NCBI GenBank assembly: GCA_052031065.1
Contig: JBPEXY010000216.1
Location: 1-33,485 of the forward strand
Direction: 5' to 3'
Source of the DNA: JBPEXY01 sp052031065
GTDB lineage: Bacteria; Pseudomonadota; Gammaproteobacteria; Immundisolibacterales; Immundisolibacteraceae
Length of the DNA: 33,485 bases
Shown here: piece by piece, positions 16,251 through 24,500 of the stretch
Layout of the letters: the number at the start of each line of letters is the position of its first letter
Position numbering within the stretch: position 1 is the first letter of the stretch
The notes under the pieces: generated by a model
Told to the model about the DNA's origin: nothing
Databases searched by the model: none
What the model saw: the letters and a program-made list of their open reading frames with translations, nothing else
Program-made: the position numbers and the translations under genes

Positions 16251-17024
16251 ATGATACTCGCAGCTTCATCACCCGCTGAATATGTAAACCACCACCTGAC
16301 CTTTCTGCAGTCCGGCGAAGGGTTCATGGCGGTGAATCTAGATACCCTGTTTTTCTCCACGTTGTTGGGGCTGATCTTTATCGCGCTGTTTGGACTGGCT
16401 GCGCGGCGTGCAACCAGTGGCGTGCCGGGAAAGTTACAGAATTTTGTTGAGGTGATTGTCGAGTTTATCGATACCTCGGTTAAAGAGAGTTTCCACGGGC
16501 CGCGGGATTTCGTTGCGCCGCTGGCGCTGACCATATTTGTATGGACCTTTCTCTGGAACCTGATGGATCTGGTGCCGGTTGATCTGTTGCCGGAGGCGGG
16601 CCAGCTGCTGGGTCTTGAATATCTCCGCGTTGTCCCTTCGGCAGATATGAGTGCGACCTTTGCGCTGTCCATATCGGTCTTTTTTCTGATCCTTATCTAC
16701 AGTGTTAAGGGTAAGGGGTGGGGCGGTTTCGCCAAAGAGATGCTGTTCCATCCGTTTGGTAGCTTTCCGCTGTTAATACCCGCCAACCTGCTGCTCAACA
16801 TTGTCGAGATGCTTGCCAAGCCGCTGTCTCTGTCTTTGCGGTTGTTCGGCAATCTCTACGCTGGGGAGCTGATTTTTATACTGATTGCCCTGTTGCCCTG
16901 GTGGGCCCAGTGGGTACCCGGGCTTGGGTGGGCCATCTATCACATTCTGGTTATCACCCTGCAGGCGTTTATCTTCATGACGCTCACGGTGGTTTATCTC
17001 AGTCTCGCTTATGAAGAGCATTGA
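16251..17024 (+). CDS. atpB: ATP synthase Fo subunit a
   Basis: Subunit a forms the two half-channels for ions next to the c-ring. The 257-residue protein has several transmembrane helices. The essential arginine is in LSLRLFGNLYAGELIF, and QAFIFMTLTVVYLSLA near the C-terminus carries the conserved glutamine. The N-terminal HHLTF is also typical. The GxxFxxxL-like region DFVAPLALTIFVWTFLWNLMD (quoted here only as its opening DFVAPLALTIF) precedes the periplasmic loop with VPVDLLP. It follows atpI by 55 bp and precedes atpE by 65 bp. Confidence 0.97.
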   Translation: MILAASSPAEYVNHHLTFLQSGEGFMAVNLDTLFFSTLLGLIFIALFGLAARRATSGVPGKLQNFVEVIVEFIDTSVKESFHGPRDFVAPLALTIFVWTFLWNLMDLVPVDLLPEAGQLLGLEYLRVVPSADMSATFALSISVFFLILIYSVKGKGWGGFAKEMLFHPFGSFPLLIPANLLLNIVEMLAKPLSLSLRLFGNLYAGELIFILIALLPWWAQWVPGLGWAIYHILVITLQAFIFMTLTVVYLSLAYEEH

Positions 17025-17077
17025 GTCGCCCTTTATCTCTATCCTCCCGTCATCAATTTTTATCTCTCTACACTACT

Positions 17078-17084
17078 TAAGGAG
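17078..17084 (+). promoter_or_regulatory. Strong ribosome binding site of atpE with pyrimidine-rich leader
   Basis: TAAGGAG lies 5 bp before the atpE ATG and is nearly full complementarity to the 16S tail. The 40 bases before it are U/C-rich (for example ATTTTTATCTCTCTAC at about 17056-17071) and unstructured. Subunit c is needed in about ten copies per complex, and E. coli atpE also has an enhancer-like U-rich leader. Confidence 0.6.
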
Positions 17085-17089
17085 TAATC

Positions 17090-17398
17090 ATGGAAGCGTT
17101 GATCGCTGAAGTTCAGGCTGGAACCGCACTGACCATTGGTCTCATTTTTGGTCTCGCTGCGCTGGGCACCGCTATCGGTTTTGGTCTGCTGGGCGGCAAG
17201 TTTCTTGAGGGTGCCGCTCGTCAGCCCGAAATGGCCGGTATGCTGCAGACCCGTATGTTCATAATTGCTGGCCTGCTTGATGCGGTCAGTATTATCGGCG
17301 TGGCCATGGGTCTGTTGATGATGTTTGCCAACCCGCTGGTGAATCCGGTGATTGAAGCTGGTAATCCCGCTGCAGTGGTTGAGCAGGCTGAGCACTGA
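17090..17398 (+). CDS. atpE: ATP synthase Fo subunit c, proton type
   Basis: Subunit c forms the rotating ring. The 102-residue protein is a two-helix hairpin. The first helix ends in the glycine-rich GFGLLGGKFLEGAARQPE, and the ion-binding carboxylate is the aspartate in GLLDAVSIIGVAMG. Aspartate, with no Ser/Thr beside it and no TM1 glutamine, indicates H+ rather than Na+ specificity. It is longer than E. coli subunit c (79 residues) through both ends, with a polar C-terminal tail (NPVIEAGNPAAVVEQAEH). The strong ribosome binding site supports high expression. Confidence 0.97.
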   Translation: MEALIAEVQAGTALTIGLIFGLAALGTAIGFGLLGGKFLEGAARQPEMAGMLQTRMFIIAGLLDAVSIIGVAMGLLMMFANPLVNPVIEAGNPAAVVEQAEH

Positions 17399-17466
17399 TT
17401 CGGCGTCTATTCCGCTCTGGAATAGTTAGTTTGAAATGAGACACCGCAAACCCCGGAGTTAGACCA

Positions 17467-17937
17467 GTGGGCGTAAATCTTACCCTTGTCGGACAGATGA
17501 TCACTTTCACTCTGTTCGTGCTGTTTACCATGAAGTTTGTCTGGCCGCCGTTGACCGCCGCGATGGAAGAGCGGGCAAAGCGCATCGCTGATGGGCTTGC
17601 GGCTGCTGAAAAAGGCCAGGAGGCTCAGGCAGAGGCTGAAAAGCAGGTCGAATCGGCGCTGCTTGAGGCGCGCACCCAGGCTGCCGAGCTGGTCGCCCAG
17701 GCGCAGAAACGACACAATGAAGTCGTTGAAGAGGCGAAGAGTGCAGCTGCGGCAGAGGGCGCCCGCTTGCTCGATGCGGCCCGCGCTCAGATTGAGCAGG
17801 AAACCACCCAGGCGCGGGATGCATTGCGCCTCCAGGTTGCGCGGTTGGCGCTAGTCGGCGCAGAAAAAATTCTGCAGCGCGAAGTTGATAAGGCGAGTCA
17901 TGAGCAGATGCTCAATGAACTGGCCGGACAGCTGTAG
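17467..17937 (+). CDS. atpF: ATP synthase Fo subunit b
   Basis: Subunit b is the peripheral stalk that holds F1 against the rotating ring. The 156-residue protein has one N-terminal transmembrane helix (LTLVGQMITFTLFVLFTMKF) and a long charged alpha-helical coiled coil rich in Ala, Glu, Gln and Lys. It ends near GAEKILQREVDKASHEQML, which contacts the delta subunit. Its start is GTG at 17467, with GGAG 8 bp upstream, chosen because it gives the family's normal length and begins just before the helix. It lies 68 bp after atpE. Confidence 0.96.
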   Translation: MGVNLTLVGQMITFTLFVLFTMKFVWPPLTAAMEERAKRIADGLAAAEKGQEAQAEAEKQVESALLEARTQAAELVAQAQKRHNEVVEEAKSAAAAEGARLLDAARAQIEQETTQARDALRLQVARLALVGAEKILQREVDKASHEQMLNELAGQL

Positions 17938-17945
17938 GTCACGTA

Positions 17946-18479
17946 ATGGCTGAACGCAGCACAATTGCCCGTCCATACGCCAATGCCGCTTTTGCCTACG
18001 CTGAAAAAGCCGGTCAGACCTCCGAGTGGTCAGCCATGCTGGCGCTCTGCGCAGAAATCGCCCGGGCCGACAAGGTTAAACCGTTGCTTGGAAATCCCCG
18101 CGTCCCGCGCGGAACGATATCCGGGTTGATGGCCGATATCGCGGCTGGCGGCGTCAAGGACGGCAATAATTTTCTTCGTCTTCTCGAGCAGGAAGGGCGC
18201 ATTGGTCTGTTGCCGGAAATCGCGCAGCTATATGAACGCCAGCGACAACTGCGTGAATCCCGCATTGATGTCTCAATAGAAGCGGCCCAGGAAATCGACG
18301 CCGCGCAACTGGAACTGATCGAGAAATCGCTGGCGAAAAGCCTAGACCGGCTTGTATCTGTTTCGGTGTCTACGGATGAAGAGCTGCTCGGTGGAGCGAT
18401 CATCAAGGTAGGTGACCGGGTGATTGACGGATCGATACGGGGTCGTCTCCAGCAGTTAGCTGCAACTTTGCAGCGATAA
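17946..18479 (+). CDS. atpH: ATP synthase F1 subunit delta
   Basis: Delta links the top of the alpha3-beta3 hexamer to the b stalk. The 177-residue protein begins ERSTIARPYANAAFAYAEKA, the typical N-terminal helix. It has the conserved NFLRLLEQEGRIGLLPEI segment mid-protein and ends in the signature GGAIIKVGDRVIDGSIRGRL. It starts 8 bp after atpF and ends 18 bp before atpA, inside a tight operon. Nothing is unusual in length or composition. Confidence 0.96.
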   Translation: MAERSTIARPYANAAFAYAEKAGQTSEWSAMLALCAEIARADKVKPLLGNPRVPRGTISGLMADIAAGGVKDGNNFLRLLEQEGRIGLLPEIAQLYERQRQLRESRIDVSIEAAQEIDAAQLELIEKSLAKSLDRLVSVSVSTDEELLGGAIIKVGDRVIDGSIRGRLQQLAATLQR

Positions 18480-18497
18480 ACCCAGGAATCTATAGCA

Positions 18498-20039
18498 ATG
18501 CAGTTAAATCCTTCTGAAATCAGCAATCTGATCGAGCAACGGATCGGCGATCTCCAGGTAGAAACCCAGGCTCGCACTGAAGGCACCATTGTCAGTCTTA
18601 CCGATGGTATTGCAAGGGTGCACGGTCTCGGCGAAGTGATGCAGGGTGAGATGCTTGAGTTGCCCGGAAACACCTTCGGGATGGCGCTTAATCTAGAGCG
18701 TGATTCGGTCGGGGTGGTGGTGCTCGGCGGTTATCAGCATCTAAGTGAGGGAGATACCGTCCGCTGTACTGGCCGTATCCTCGAAGTGCCGGTTGGTGAG
18801 GAGTTGCTTGGCAGGGTTGTTAATGCGCTCGGTGAGCCGATCGATGGTAAAGGCACTGTTGAATGCAGTCTCAGCTCGCCGGTGGAAAAAGTTGCCCCGG
18901 GTGTGATTAGTCGCCAGTCGGTTGATCAACCAGTACAGACAGGGCTGAAGTCGATTGATGCGATGGTGCCGATCGGCCGCGGCCAGCGAGAACTGATTAT
19001 TGGCGACCGTCAGACCGGTAAAACCGCCGTCGCAATTGATGCCATCATCAATCAGAAAGGCACTGGCGTTAAGTGTATTTACGTGGCCGTGGGACAAAAA
19101 GCCTCCTCCATTGCCAATGTGGTGCGGGTGCTGGAAGAGCATGGTGCGCTTGAGCACACTATTATCGTTGCGGCCTCGGCGTCAGACCCGGCTGCGCAGC
19201 AGTTTATCGCGCCTTATTCAGGCTGTTCGATGGGCGAGTATTTCCGTGATCGGGGCGAAGATGCGCTGATTATTTATGATGATCTCACCAAGCAGGCCTG
19301 GGCTTATCGTCAGATTTCGCTGCTGCTACGTCGCCCGCCTGGACGCGAAGCCTATCCCGGTGATGTCTTTTACCTCCACTCTCGCCTCCTCGAGCGCGCC
19401 GCAAGGGTCAATGCCGACTATGTTGAGCGTGAAACCAATGGCGAAATCAAGGGTAAAACCGGATCGCTGACTGCGCTGCCGATAATTGAAACCCAGGCCG
19501 GTGACGTGTCGGCATTCGTACCGACCAACGTAATCTCGATTACGGATGGTCAGATCTTTCTCGAGACCGATCTGTTTAATGCCGGTATTCGGCCGGCGAT
19601 CAATGCCGGCCTGTCGGTCTCCCGAGTGGGTGGTGCTGCACAGACCAAAATCATTAAAAAACTGGGTGGGGGTGTTCGCCTTAGCCTCGCGCAGTATCGA
19701 GAGCTTGCAGCGTTTGCTCAGTTTGCTTCCGATCTGGATGAGGCGACCCGGGCCCAGCTCGAGCGGGGTCAGCGGGTTACTGAACTGATGAAGCAATTGC
19801 AGTACAAGCCGATGAGCGTCGCTGACCAGGCGCTGTCTCTCTATGCAGTCAGCGAGGGTTACCTTGATGACCTGGAGCTGGAGAAAATTGGCCCGTTCGA
19901 AGCGCAGATGGTTGACCAATTTGGCAGCGACCTAAAAGATCTCCGCGACAATATCAACCAGTCTGGCGACTGGAATGATGATATTGAAGCTCAGTTCAAG
20001 TCGTTTCTGGAAGGCTTTAAGTCCAATTTTGTTGGTTGA
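18498..20039 (+). CDS. atpA: ATP synthase F1 subunit alpha
   Basis: Alpha carries the non-catalytic nucleotide sites of F1 and part of each catalytic interface. The 513-residue protein equals the E. coli length. Its P-loop is GDRQTGKT (near residue 170). The family signature PAINAGLSVSRVGGAAQ is present, as is ALIIYDDLTKQAWAYRQ. The catalytic-interface arginine lies in the signature. The N-terminal NPSEISNLIEQRI helix binds delta. AGGA precedes the ATG. It lies between atpH and atpG. Confidence 0.98.
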   Translation: MQLNPSEISNLIEQRIGDLQVETQARTEGTIVSLTDGIARVHGLGEVMQGEMLELPGNTFGMALNLERDSVGVVVLGGYQHLSEGDTVRCTGRILEVPVGEELLGRVVNALGEPIDGKGTVECSLSSPVEKVAPGVISRQSVDQPVQTGLKSIDAMVPIGRGQRELIIGDRQTGKTAVAIDAIINQKGTGVKCIYVAVGQKASSIANVVRVLEEHGALEHTIIVAASASDPAAQQFIAPYSGCSMGEYFRDRGEDALIIYDDLTKQAWAYRQISLLLRRPPGREAYPGDVFYLHSRLLERAARVNADYVERETNGEIKGKTGSLTALPIIETQAGDVSAFVPTNVISITDGQIFLETDLFNAGIRPAINAGLSVSRVGGAAQTKIIKKLGGGVRLSLAQYRELAAFAQFASDLDEATRAQLERGQRVTELMKQLQYKPMSVADQALSLYAVSEGYLDDLELEKIGPFEAQMVDQFGSDLKDLRDNINQSGDWNDDIEAQFKSFLEGFKSNFVG

Positions 20040-20074
20040 TCGACCACCTTTTAATCAGTAACGGTTAAGCGAAT

Positions 20075-20938
20075 ATGGCTGCGGCAAAAGAGATACGCTC
20101 TAAAATCGGTAGCGTTCAGAACACGCAGAAAATCACTAAAGCGATGGAGATGGTCGCTGCGAGCAAGATGCGCAAGGCCATGGAGCGCGGTCTAGCGACC
20201 CGGCCCTACGCCAGCAAGATTCGTGAAGTGATCGGTAACCTCGCGCAGGCTAATTCCGAGTTTAGTCATCCCTTCATGGAGAGCCGGCCAGTCAAACGGG
20301 TCGGGGTCATAGTGGTGTCGACGGATCGGGGTCTATGCGGTGGCTTGAATAGCAACCTGTTTAAAACCGTGCTCAACAAGCTAAAAGGCTGGCAAACCGA
20401 CGAGATTGAGTTTGATATCGCCCTGATCGGTAGTAAAGCTAGTGGGTTTTTCAAACGCGTTGGCGGCAATATCGTCGGCGAAGTTTCTGGTCTTGGAGAT
20501 GCGCCGACGCTGGAGCAACTGCTTGGTTTTACCAAGGTGATGCTGGATGCATACGAGAACGGTCAGATCGACGAGATTCATATTGCTTACAACGAATTCG
20601 TCAACACCATGACCCAGGACCCTACCGTAGAACAGTTGGTGCCGATTAGTCGAGGTGAGATTGAACGCTCCGCCAGTCACCAGTGGGATTATCTCTATGA
20701 GCCGGGCGGGGAGGAGGTGCTCGCTGAGCTGCTGGTTAGATATCTTGAAACCATCGTTTATCAGGCGGTAGTAGAGAATATCGCCTGTGAACAGGCGGCG
20801 CGCATGGTGGCGATGAAAGCGGCATCGGACAATGCCACCTCGTTGATTGACGAGCTGCAACTCATCTACAACAAGGCGCGACAGGCGGCTATTACCCAGG
20901 AATTATCAGAAATTGTCGCTGGCGCGGCAGCGGTCTAA
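20075..20938 (+). CDS. atpG: ATP synthase F1 subunit gamma
   Basis: Gamma is the central rotor shaft that couples the c-ring to the catalytic sites. The 287-residue protein opens AAAKEIRSKIGSVQNTQKIT and has MEMVAASKMRKA, the N-terminal coiled-coil helix, then STDRGLCGGLNSNLFK. It ends with MVAMKAASDNATSLIDELQL and the helix ITQELSEIVAGAAAV, both classic landmarks. It lies 35 bp after atpA. Length matches the family (E. coli 287). Confidence 0.98.
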   Translation: MAAAKEIRSKIGSVQNTQKITKAMEMVAASKMRKAMERGLATRPYASKIREVIGNLAQANSEFSHPFMESRPVKRVGVIVVSTDRGLCGGLNSNLFKTVLNKLKGWQTDEIEFDIALIGSKASGFFKRVGGNIVGEVSGLGDAPTLEQLLGFTKVMLDAYENGQIDEIHIAYNEFVNTMTQDPTVEQLVPISRGEIERSASHQWDYLYEPGGEEVLAELLVRYLETIVYQAVVENIACEQAARMVAMKAASDNATSLIDELQLIYNKARQAAITQELSEIVAGAAAV

Positions 20939-21007
20939 AGCGGCCAGTTCTAACCCAGCCCGATTTGAATTTAACCCAGATAGACGACCCAGAGGTTATT
21001 GAGAAAA

Positions 21008-22393
21008 ATGGATAGCGGAACAATAGTGCAGATTATCGGCCCGGTGGTGGACGTTGAGTTTCCGCAGGGGCAGGTGCCCAGTGTTTATGATGCGCTGCAT
21101 ATCGCCGATATGGATCTGACCCTGGAAGTGCAACAACAGCTGGGTGACGGTGTGGTTCGGTCAATCGCCATGGGGACTACTGATGGTGCACGCCGCGGTA
21201 TGACAGCGACCAATACCGGCAAGGCGATCCAGGTCCCGGTAGGCACTAAAACCCTCGGTAGGATCATGGATGTGCTGGGTAATCCGATAGATGAGCGGGG
21301 TGAAATTGGTGAGGAACAGCGCTGGGGTATTCACCGCGCTGCTCCTGCCTATGCAGAGCTCTCCCCGGCCACGGAACTGCTGGAGACCGGAATCAAGGTC
21401 ATCGATCTGATCTGTCCCTTCGCCAAAGGCGGTAAGGTGGGGCTGTTCGGCGGTGCCGGGGTCGGCAAAACCGTCAATATGATGGAGCTGATCCGTAATA
21501 TCGCTATCGAACACAGTGGCTATTCGGTATTCGCCGGAGTGGGAGAGCGTACCCGAGAGGGTAACGACTTCTACTACGAGATGAAAGAAAGTAATGTGCT
21601 CGACAAGGTGGCACTGGTTTACGGGCAGATGAATGAGCCGCCAGGAAACCGCCTGCGGGTCGCGCTGACCGGGCTGACCATGGCTGAGTTTTTCCGTGAT
21701 GAAGGCCGTGACGTGCTGCTGTTTGTTGACAATATTTATCGCTACACGTTGGCCGGGACTGAGGTCTCCGCACTGCTGGGGCGTATGCCGTCTGCAGTGG
21801 GTTACCAGCCGACTCTGGCCGAGGAGATGGGAGTGTTGCAGGAGCGGATTACCTCCACCAAGACCGGCTCAATCACCTCAATCCAGGCTGTTTATGTACC
21901 TGCGGACGATCTGACCGATCCGTCTCCAGCGACCACCTTTGCTCACCTGGATGCGACCGTAGTGCTGTCGCGGCAGATTGCTGAGCTCGGTATCTACCCT
22001 GCGGTTGACCCGCTCGATTCGACCAGCCGCCAGCTCGACCCGTTGGTCATTGGCGAAGAGCACTATGAAGTTGCACGTGGGGTTCAGAATACCCTGCAGC
22101 GCTATAAGGAATTGCGCGATATCATTGCTATCCTCGGTATGGATGAGCTCAGCGAAGAGGATAAGCTGAGTGTAAACCGTGCCCGTAAAATCCAGCGTTT
22201 TCTGTCCCAGCCTTTCTTCGTCGCGGAAGTATTCACCGGTTCTCCGGGCAAATATGTTCCACTGGCAGAGACCATCCGCGGTTTTAAAGGGATCGTTGAA
22301 GGCGAGTATGATCATATACCCGAGCAGGCTTTTTATATGACCGGTACCATCGAAGAGGTGCTGGAGAAAGCCAAAGAGATGGAAGCTGCCTGA
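21008..22393 (+). CDS. atpD: ATP synthase F1 subunit beta
   Basis: Beta carries the catalytic sites of ATP synthesis. The 461-residue protein has P-loop GGAGVGKT (near residue 150), GERTREGNDFYYEM with the catalytic glutamate, the Walker B region DVLLFVDNIYR, and the lever motif DELSEED. The start at ATG 21008 gives MDSGTIVQIIGPVVDVEFP, the family N-terminus. The TTG at 20999, three codons earlier, adds nothing conserved. It lies between atpG and atpC. Confidence 0.98.
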   Translation: MDSGTIVQIIGPVVDVEFPQGQVPSVYDALHIADMDLTLEVQQQLGDGVVRSIAMGTTDGARRGMTATNTGKAIQVPVGTKTLGRIMDVLGNPIDERGEIGEEQRWGIHRAAPAYAELSPATELLETGIKVIDLICPFAKGGKVGLFGGAGVGKTVNMMELIRNIAIEHSGYSVFAGVGERTREGNDFYYEMKESNVLDKVALVYGQMNEPPGNRLRVALTGLTMAEFFRDEGRDVLLFVDNIYRYTLAGTEVSALLGRMPSAVGYQPTLAEEMGVLQERITSTKTGSITSIQAVYVPADDLTDPSPATTFAHLDATVVLSRQIAELGIYPAVDPLDSTSRQLDPLVIGEEHYEVARGVQNTLQRYKELRDIIAILGMDELSEEDKLSVNRARKIQRFLSQPFFVAEVFTGSPGKYVPLAETIRGFKGIVEGEYDHIPEQAFYMTGTIEEVLEKAKEMEAA

Positions 22394-22434
22394 TCAGCTG
22401 AGTGCAGACTAATAGCAAAGGCAGACAACTAACG

Positions 22435-22860
22435 ATGAGCGAAACTATACAGGTCAGTATCGTGAGTGCGGAAAAGGAGATCTTTTCTGGCGAGGCGACG
22501 ATGTTCTTTGCCCCTGCTGCAGGCGGTGATATTGGCGTGCTGCCGAACCATACTCCGCTTTTGAGTACGTTGCGACCGGGTGAAGTGCGGCTTAGTTTTG
22601 CTGACGGTGAAGACGAGGCGTTTTACATAACTGGCGGCATGCTTGAAGTTCAACCTGATCAGGTGACGGTGCTTTCTGATACCGCACTGCGCGCTCATGA
22701 TCTTGATGAGGCAGCGGCAGTTCAGGCACGCGAGCGGGCTGAACAGATCATGGCTGGTCGGGAAGCGGACATCGACTACGCGGCAGCGCAGGCAGAATTT
22801 GCTGAGGCGATTGCGCAATTAGCGACCATACAGCGGCTGCGTAAACGCGCGGGCCGATAA
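22435..22860 (+). CDS. atpC: ATP synthase F1 subunit epsilon
   Basis: Epsilon binds gamma and the c-ring and can inhibit ATP hydrolysis. The 141-residue protein has the N-terminal beta sandwich (IQVSIVSAEKEIFSGEA, GDIGVLPNHTPLLSTL, FYITGGMLEVQPDQVTVLSD) and a C-terminal helical hairpin ending RLRKRAGR. The ATG at 22435 is preferred over a start at 22402, which adds polar non-family residues. The ribosome binding site AAGG is weak and about 13 bp away, which may lower expression. It is the last gene of the operon. Confidence 0.96.
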   Translation: MSETIQVSIVSAEKEIFSGEATMFFAPAAGGDIGVLPNHTPLLSTLRPGEVRLSFADGEDEAFYITGGMLEVQPDQVTVLSDTALRAHDLDEAAAVQARERAEQIMAGREADIDYAAAQAEFAEAIAQLATIQRLRKRAGR

Positions 22861-22874
22861 CTCTCACCGGAGGG

Positions 22875-22899
22875 GTTCCCTAAACATGTTTAGCGGAAC
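22875..22899 (+). other. Palindromic hairpin just after atpC
   Basis: CTAAACATGTTTAG (22880-22893) is a perfect 14-bp palindrome flanked by GTTCC (22875-22879) and GGAAC (22895-22899), which extend the stem past a single bulged C. It starts 14 bp after the atpC stop, upstream of the terminator. A likely role is an mRNA 3'-end structure. A protein-binding palindrome is the alternative. Confidence 0.55.
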
Positions 22900-22928
22900 G
22901 AAGAACCACCCTACCGAACCGTTTTATG

Positions 22929-22965
22929 AAACCCCACGGGTAGTGATTATCCATGGGGTTTTTTT
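22929..22965 (+). terminator. Intrinsic terminator of the atp operon, touching the glmU start
   Basis: AAACCCCA (22929-22936) pairs with TGGGGTTT (22954-22961). An inner GGGTA/TATCC stem (one G-U pair, one mismatch between stems) and a 5-nt loop complete the hairpin. It is followed by a run of seven T (22959-22965). The next base is the A of an ATG in frame with glmU. Confidence 0.85.
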
Positions 22966-22977
22966 ATGGGTGCTGCA

Positions 22978-24354
22978 ATGAAGATACATGGAGTGGTACT
23001 TGCTGCAGGTAAGGGCACGCGCATGCGTTCACGATTGCCTAAAGTCCTGCAGCCGTTGGCGGGGAGCACTTTACTGGAGTCTAGTTTAAAGGCCTTTCTG
23101 GCGGTAAAAACCCGCTATTCTGGTGCACTATCGGTTGTCGTCGGTCATGGAGCTGCGGAAGTCCGTGCGGCGATGGATAATCTCGATTGTCACTGGGTTG
23201 AGCAGGCCGAGCAACTGGGTACCGGACATGCGGTAGCGCAGGCACTGCCCTATCTGCAGGACGACGAAATTGCCGTGATCCTCTGTGGCGATGTGCCACT
23301 GTTGACGGAACAGACTCTGGAACGGCTGATTGAAGCGGCGGACCATAAGCATCCGGCGCTGTTAACGGTGAAGCTGGGCGATCCAACAGGCTATGGGCGG
23401 GTTCTTCGCGGTGAGCAGGGCCATGTTTGCGGTATTGTTGAACAGAAAGATGCGACTGAAAAAGAGCTGAAAATCAGTGAAATCAACACTGGAATTATGG
23501 CTATACCGGTCGCGCCGCTACGTAAATGGCTCGCCAATTTGAGTAATAGCAATGCTCAGGGCGAATATTACCTGACCGATGTGATTGGGATGGCTGTCGC
23601 TGATGGGCTTGAGGTAATTGCAGTAGAAACGGATGATCCGGCTGAAGTCGCGGGTGTCAATGACAAGGTCCAGTTGGCGCAGTCCGAACGCGCGTTACAA
23701 CTGCGTGTGGCTAAACAGTTGATGCGCCAGGGAGTCACCCTGCGCGACCCCGCACGGTTCGATCTGCGCGGTGAGCTGGAGGCAGGCTCCGATGTCGAAA
23801 TCGATATCAATGTCGTTATCGAGGGTGTTGTCACATTGGGCGACGGCGTGCGTATTGGTGCCAACTGTCAGATTCGCAACGCGACCCTCGGCGCTGGTAC
23901 GGAAATCCTTCCGAATACCCTGGTCGATTCGGCAACGATTGGTGAGGATTGCCATATAGGTCCATTTGCACGTATTCGTCCCGATAGTGAACTAGCGGAC
24001 CGCAGCCGGGTTGGTAATTTTGTCGAGCTAAAAAAGACCCGCCTTGGAGAGGGCAGTAAGGCAAATCACCTCGCCTATGTGGGTGACGCGGTGGTCGGCG
24101 CCGACGTCAATATCGGTGCAGGTGTGATCACCTGTAACTATGATGGTGCCCATAAACATGTGACTGAAATCGGTGATGGCGCCTTTATTGGTTCTGACTG
24201 CCAACTGGTTGCCCCAGTAAAAATTGGTGCAGGTGCCACGCTGGGTGCAGGTACGACGCTGACCAAAGAGGCGCCAGCGGATCAGCTAACCATTTCGCGC
24301 GCCAGGCAGGTGACCATAACGGGTTGGCAGCGGCCAACCAAAACCGCGAAATAG
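22978..24354 (+). CDS. glmU: Bifunctional UDP-GlcNAc pyrophosphorylase / glucosamine-1-phosphate acetyltransferase
   Basis: GlmU acetylates glucosamine-1-phosphate and then transfers UMP to give UDP-GlcNAc for peptidoglycan and lipopolysaccharide. The 458-residue protein has the uridyltransferase loop VVLAAGKGTRMRSRLPKVL at the N-terminus, AEQLGTGHAV, and the metal aspartate in ILCGDVPLL. The C-terminal half is a left-handed beta helix of hexapeptide repeats with the acetyltransferase histidine in NHLAYVGDA, then GAGVITCNYDG. The start is taken at ATG 22978, which places the loop close to the N-terminus as in homologues. ATG 22966 (four codons earlier) directly follows the terminator T run and is also possible. 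glmS follows. Confidence 0.96.
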   Translation: MKIHGVVLAAGKGTRMRSRLPKVLQPLAGSTLLESSLKAFLAVKTRYSGALSVVVGHGAAEVRAAMDNLDCHWVEQAEQLGTGHAVAQALPYLQDDEIAVILCGDVPLLTEQTLERLIEAADHKHPALLTVKLGDPTGYGRVLRGEQGHVCGIVEQKDATEKELKISEINTGIMAIPVAPLRKWLANLSNSNAQGEYYLTDVIGMAVADGLEVIAVETDDPAEVAGVNDKVQLAQSERALQLRVAKQLMRQGVTLRDPARFDLRGELEAGSDVEIDINVVIEGVVTLGDGVRIGANCQIRNATLGAGTEILPNTLVDSATIGEDCHIGPFARIRPDSELADRSRVGNFVELKKTRLGEGSKANHLAYVGDAVVGADVNIGAGVITCNYDGAHKHVTEIGDGAFIGSDCQLVAPVKIGAGATLGAGTTLTKEAPADQLTISRARQVTITGWQRPTKTAK

Positions 24355-24500
24355 TCACAAAGGCTGATTAAACTGCGCCTCCGCACCATGAGGATTAATG
24401 ACGGTCAGCTATCCGGTTGCCAATTCGGCTGGTCGATCGCTAACCCCTGAGTTCGTATAACGGAGTTGTTAATCAGGGCTTGTTTTCAGGAGTTTGATTG

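Noticed and set aside
20032..20045. Short TGGTTGATCGACCA near-palindrome at the atpA stop
   Set aside because: Arms are only 4-5 bp and it partly consists of coding sequence; chance is likely.
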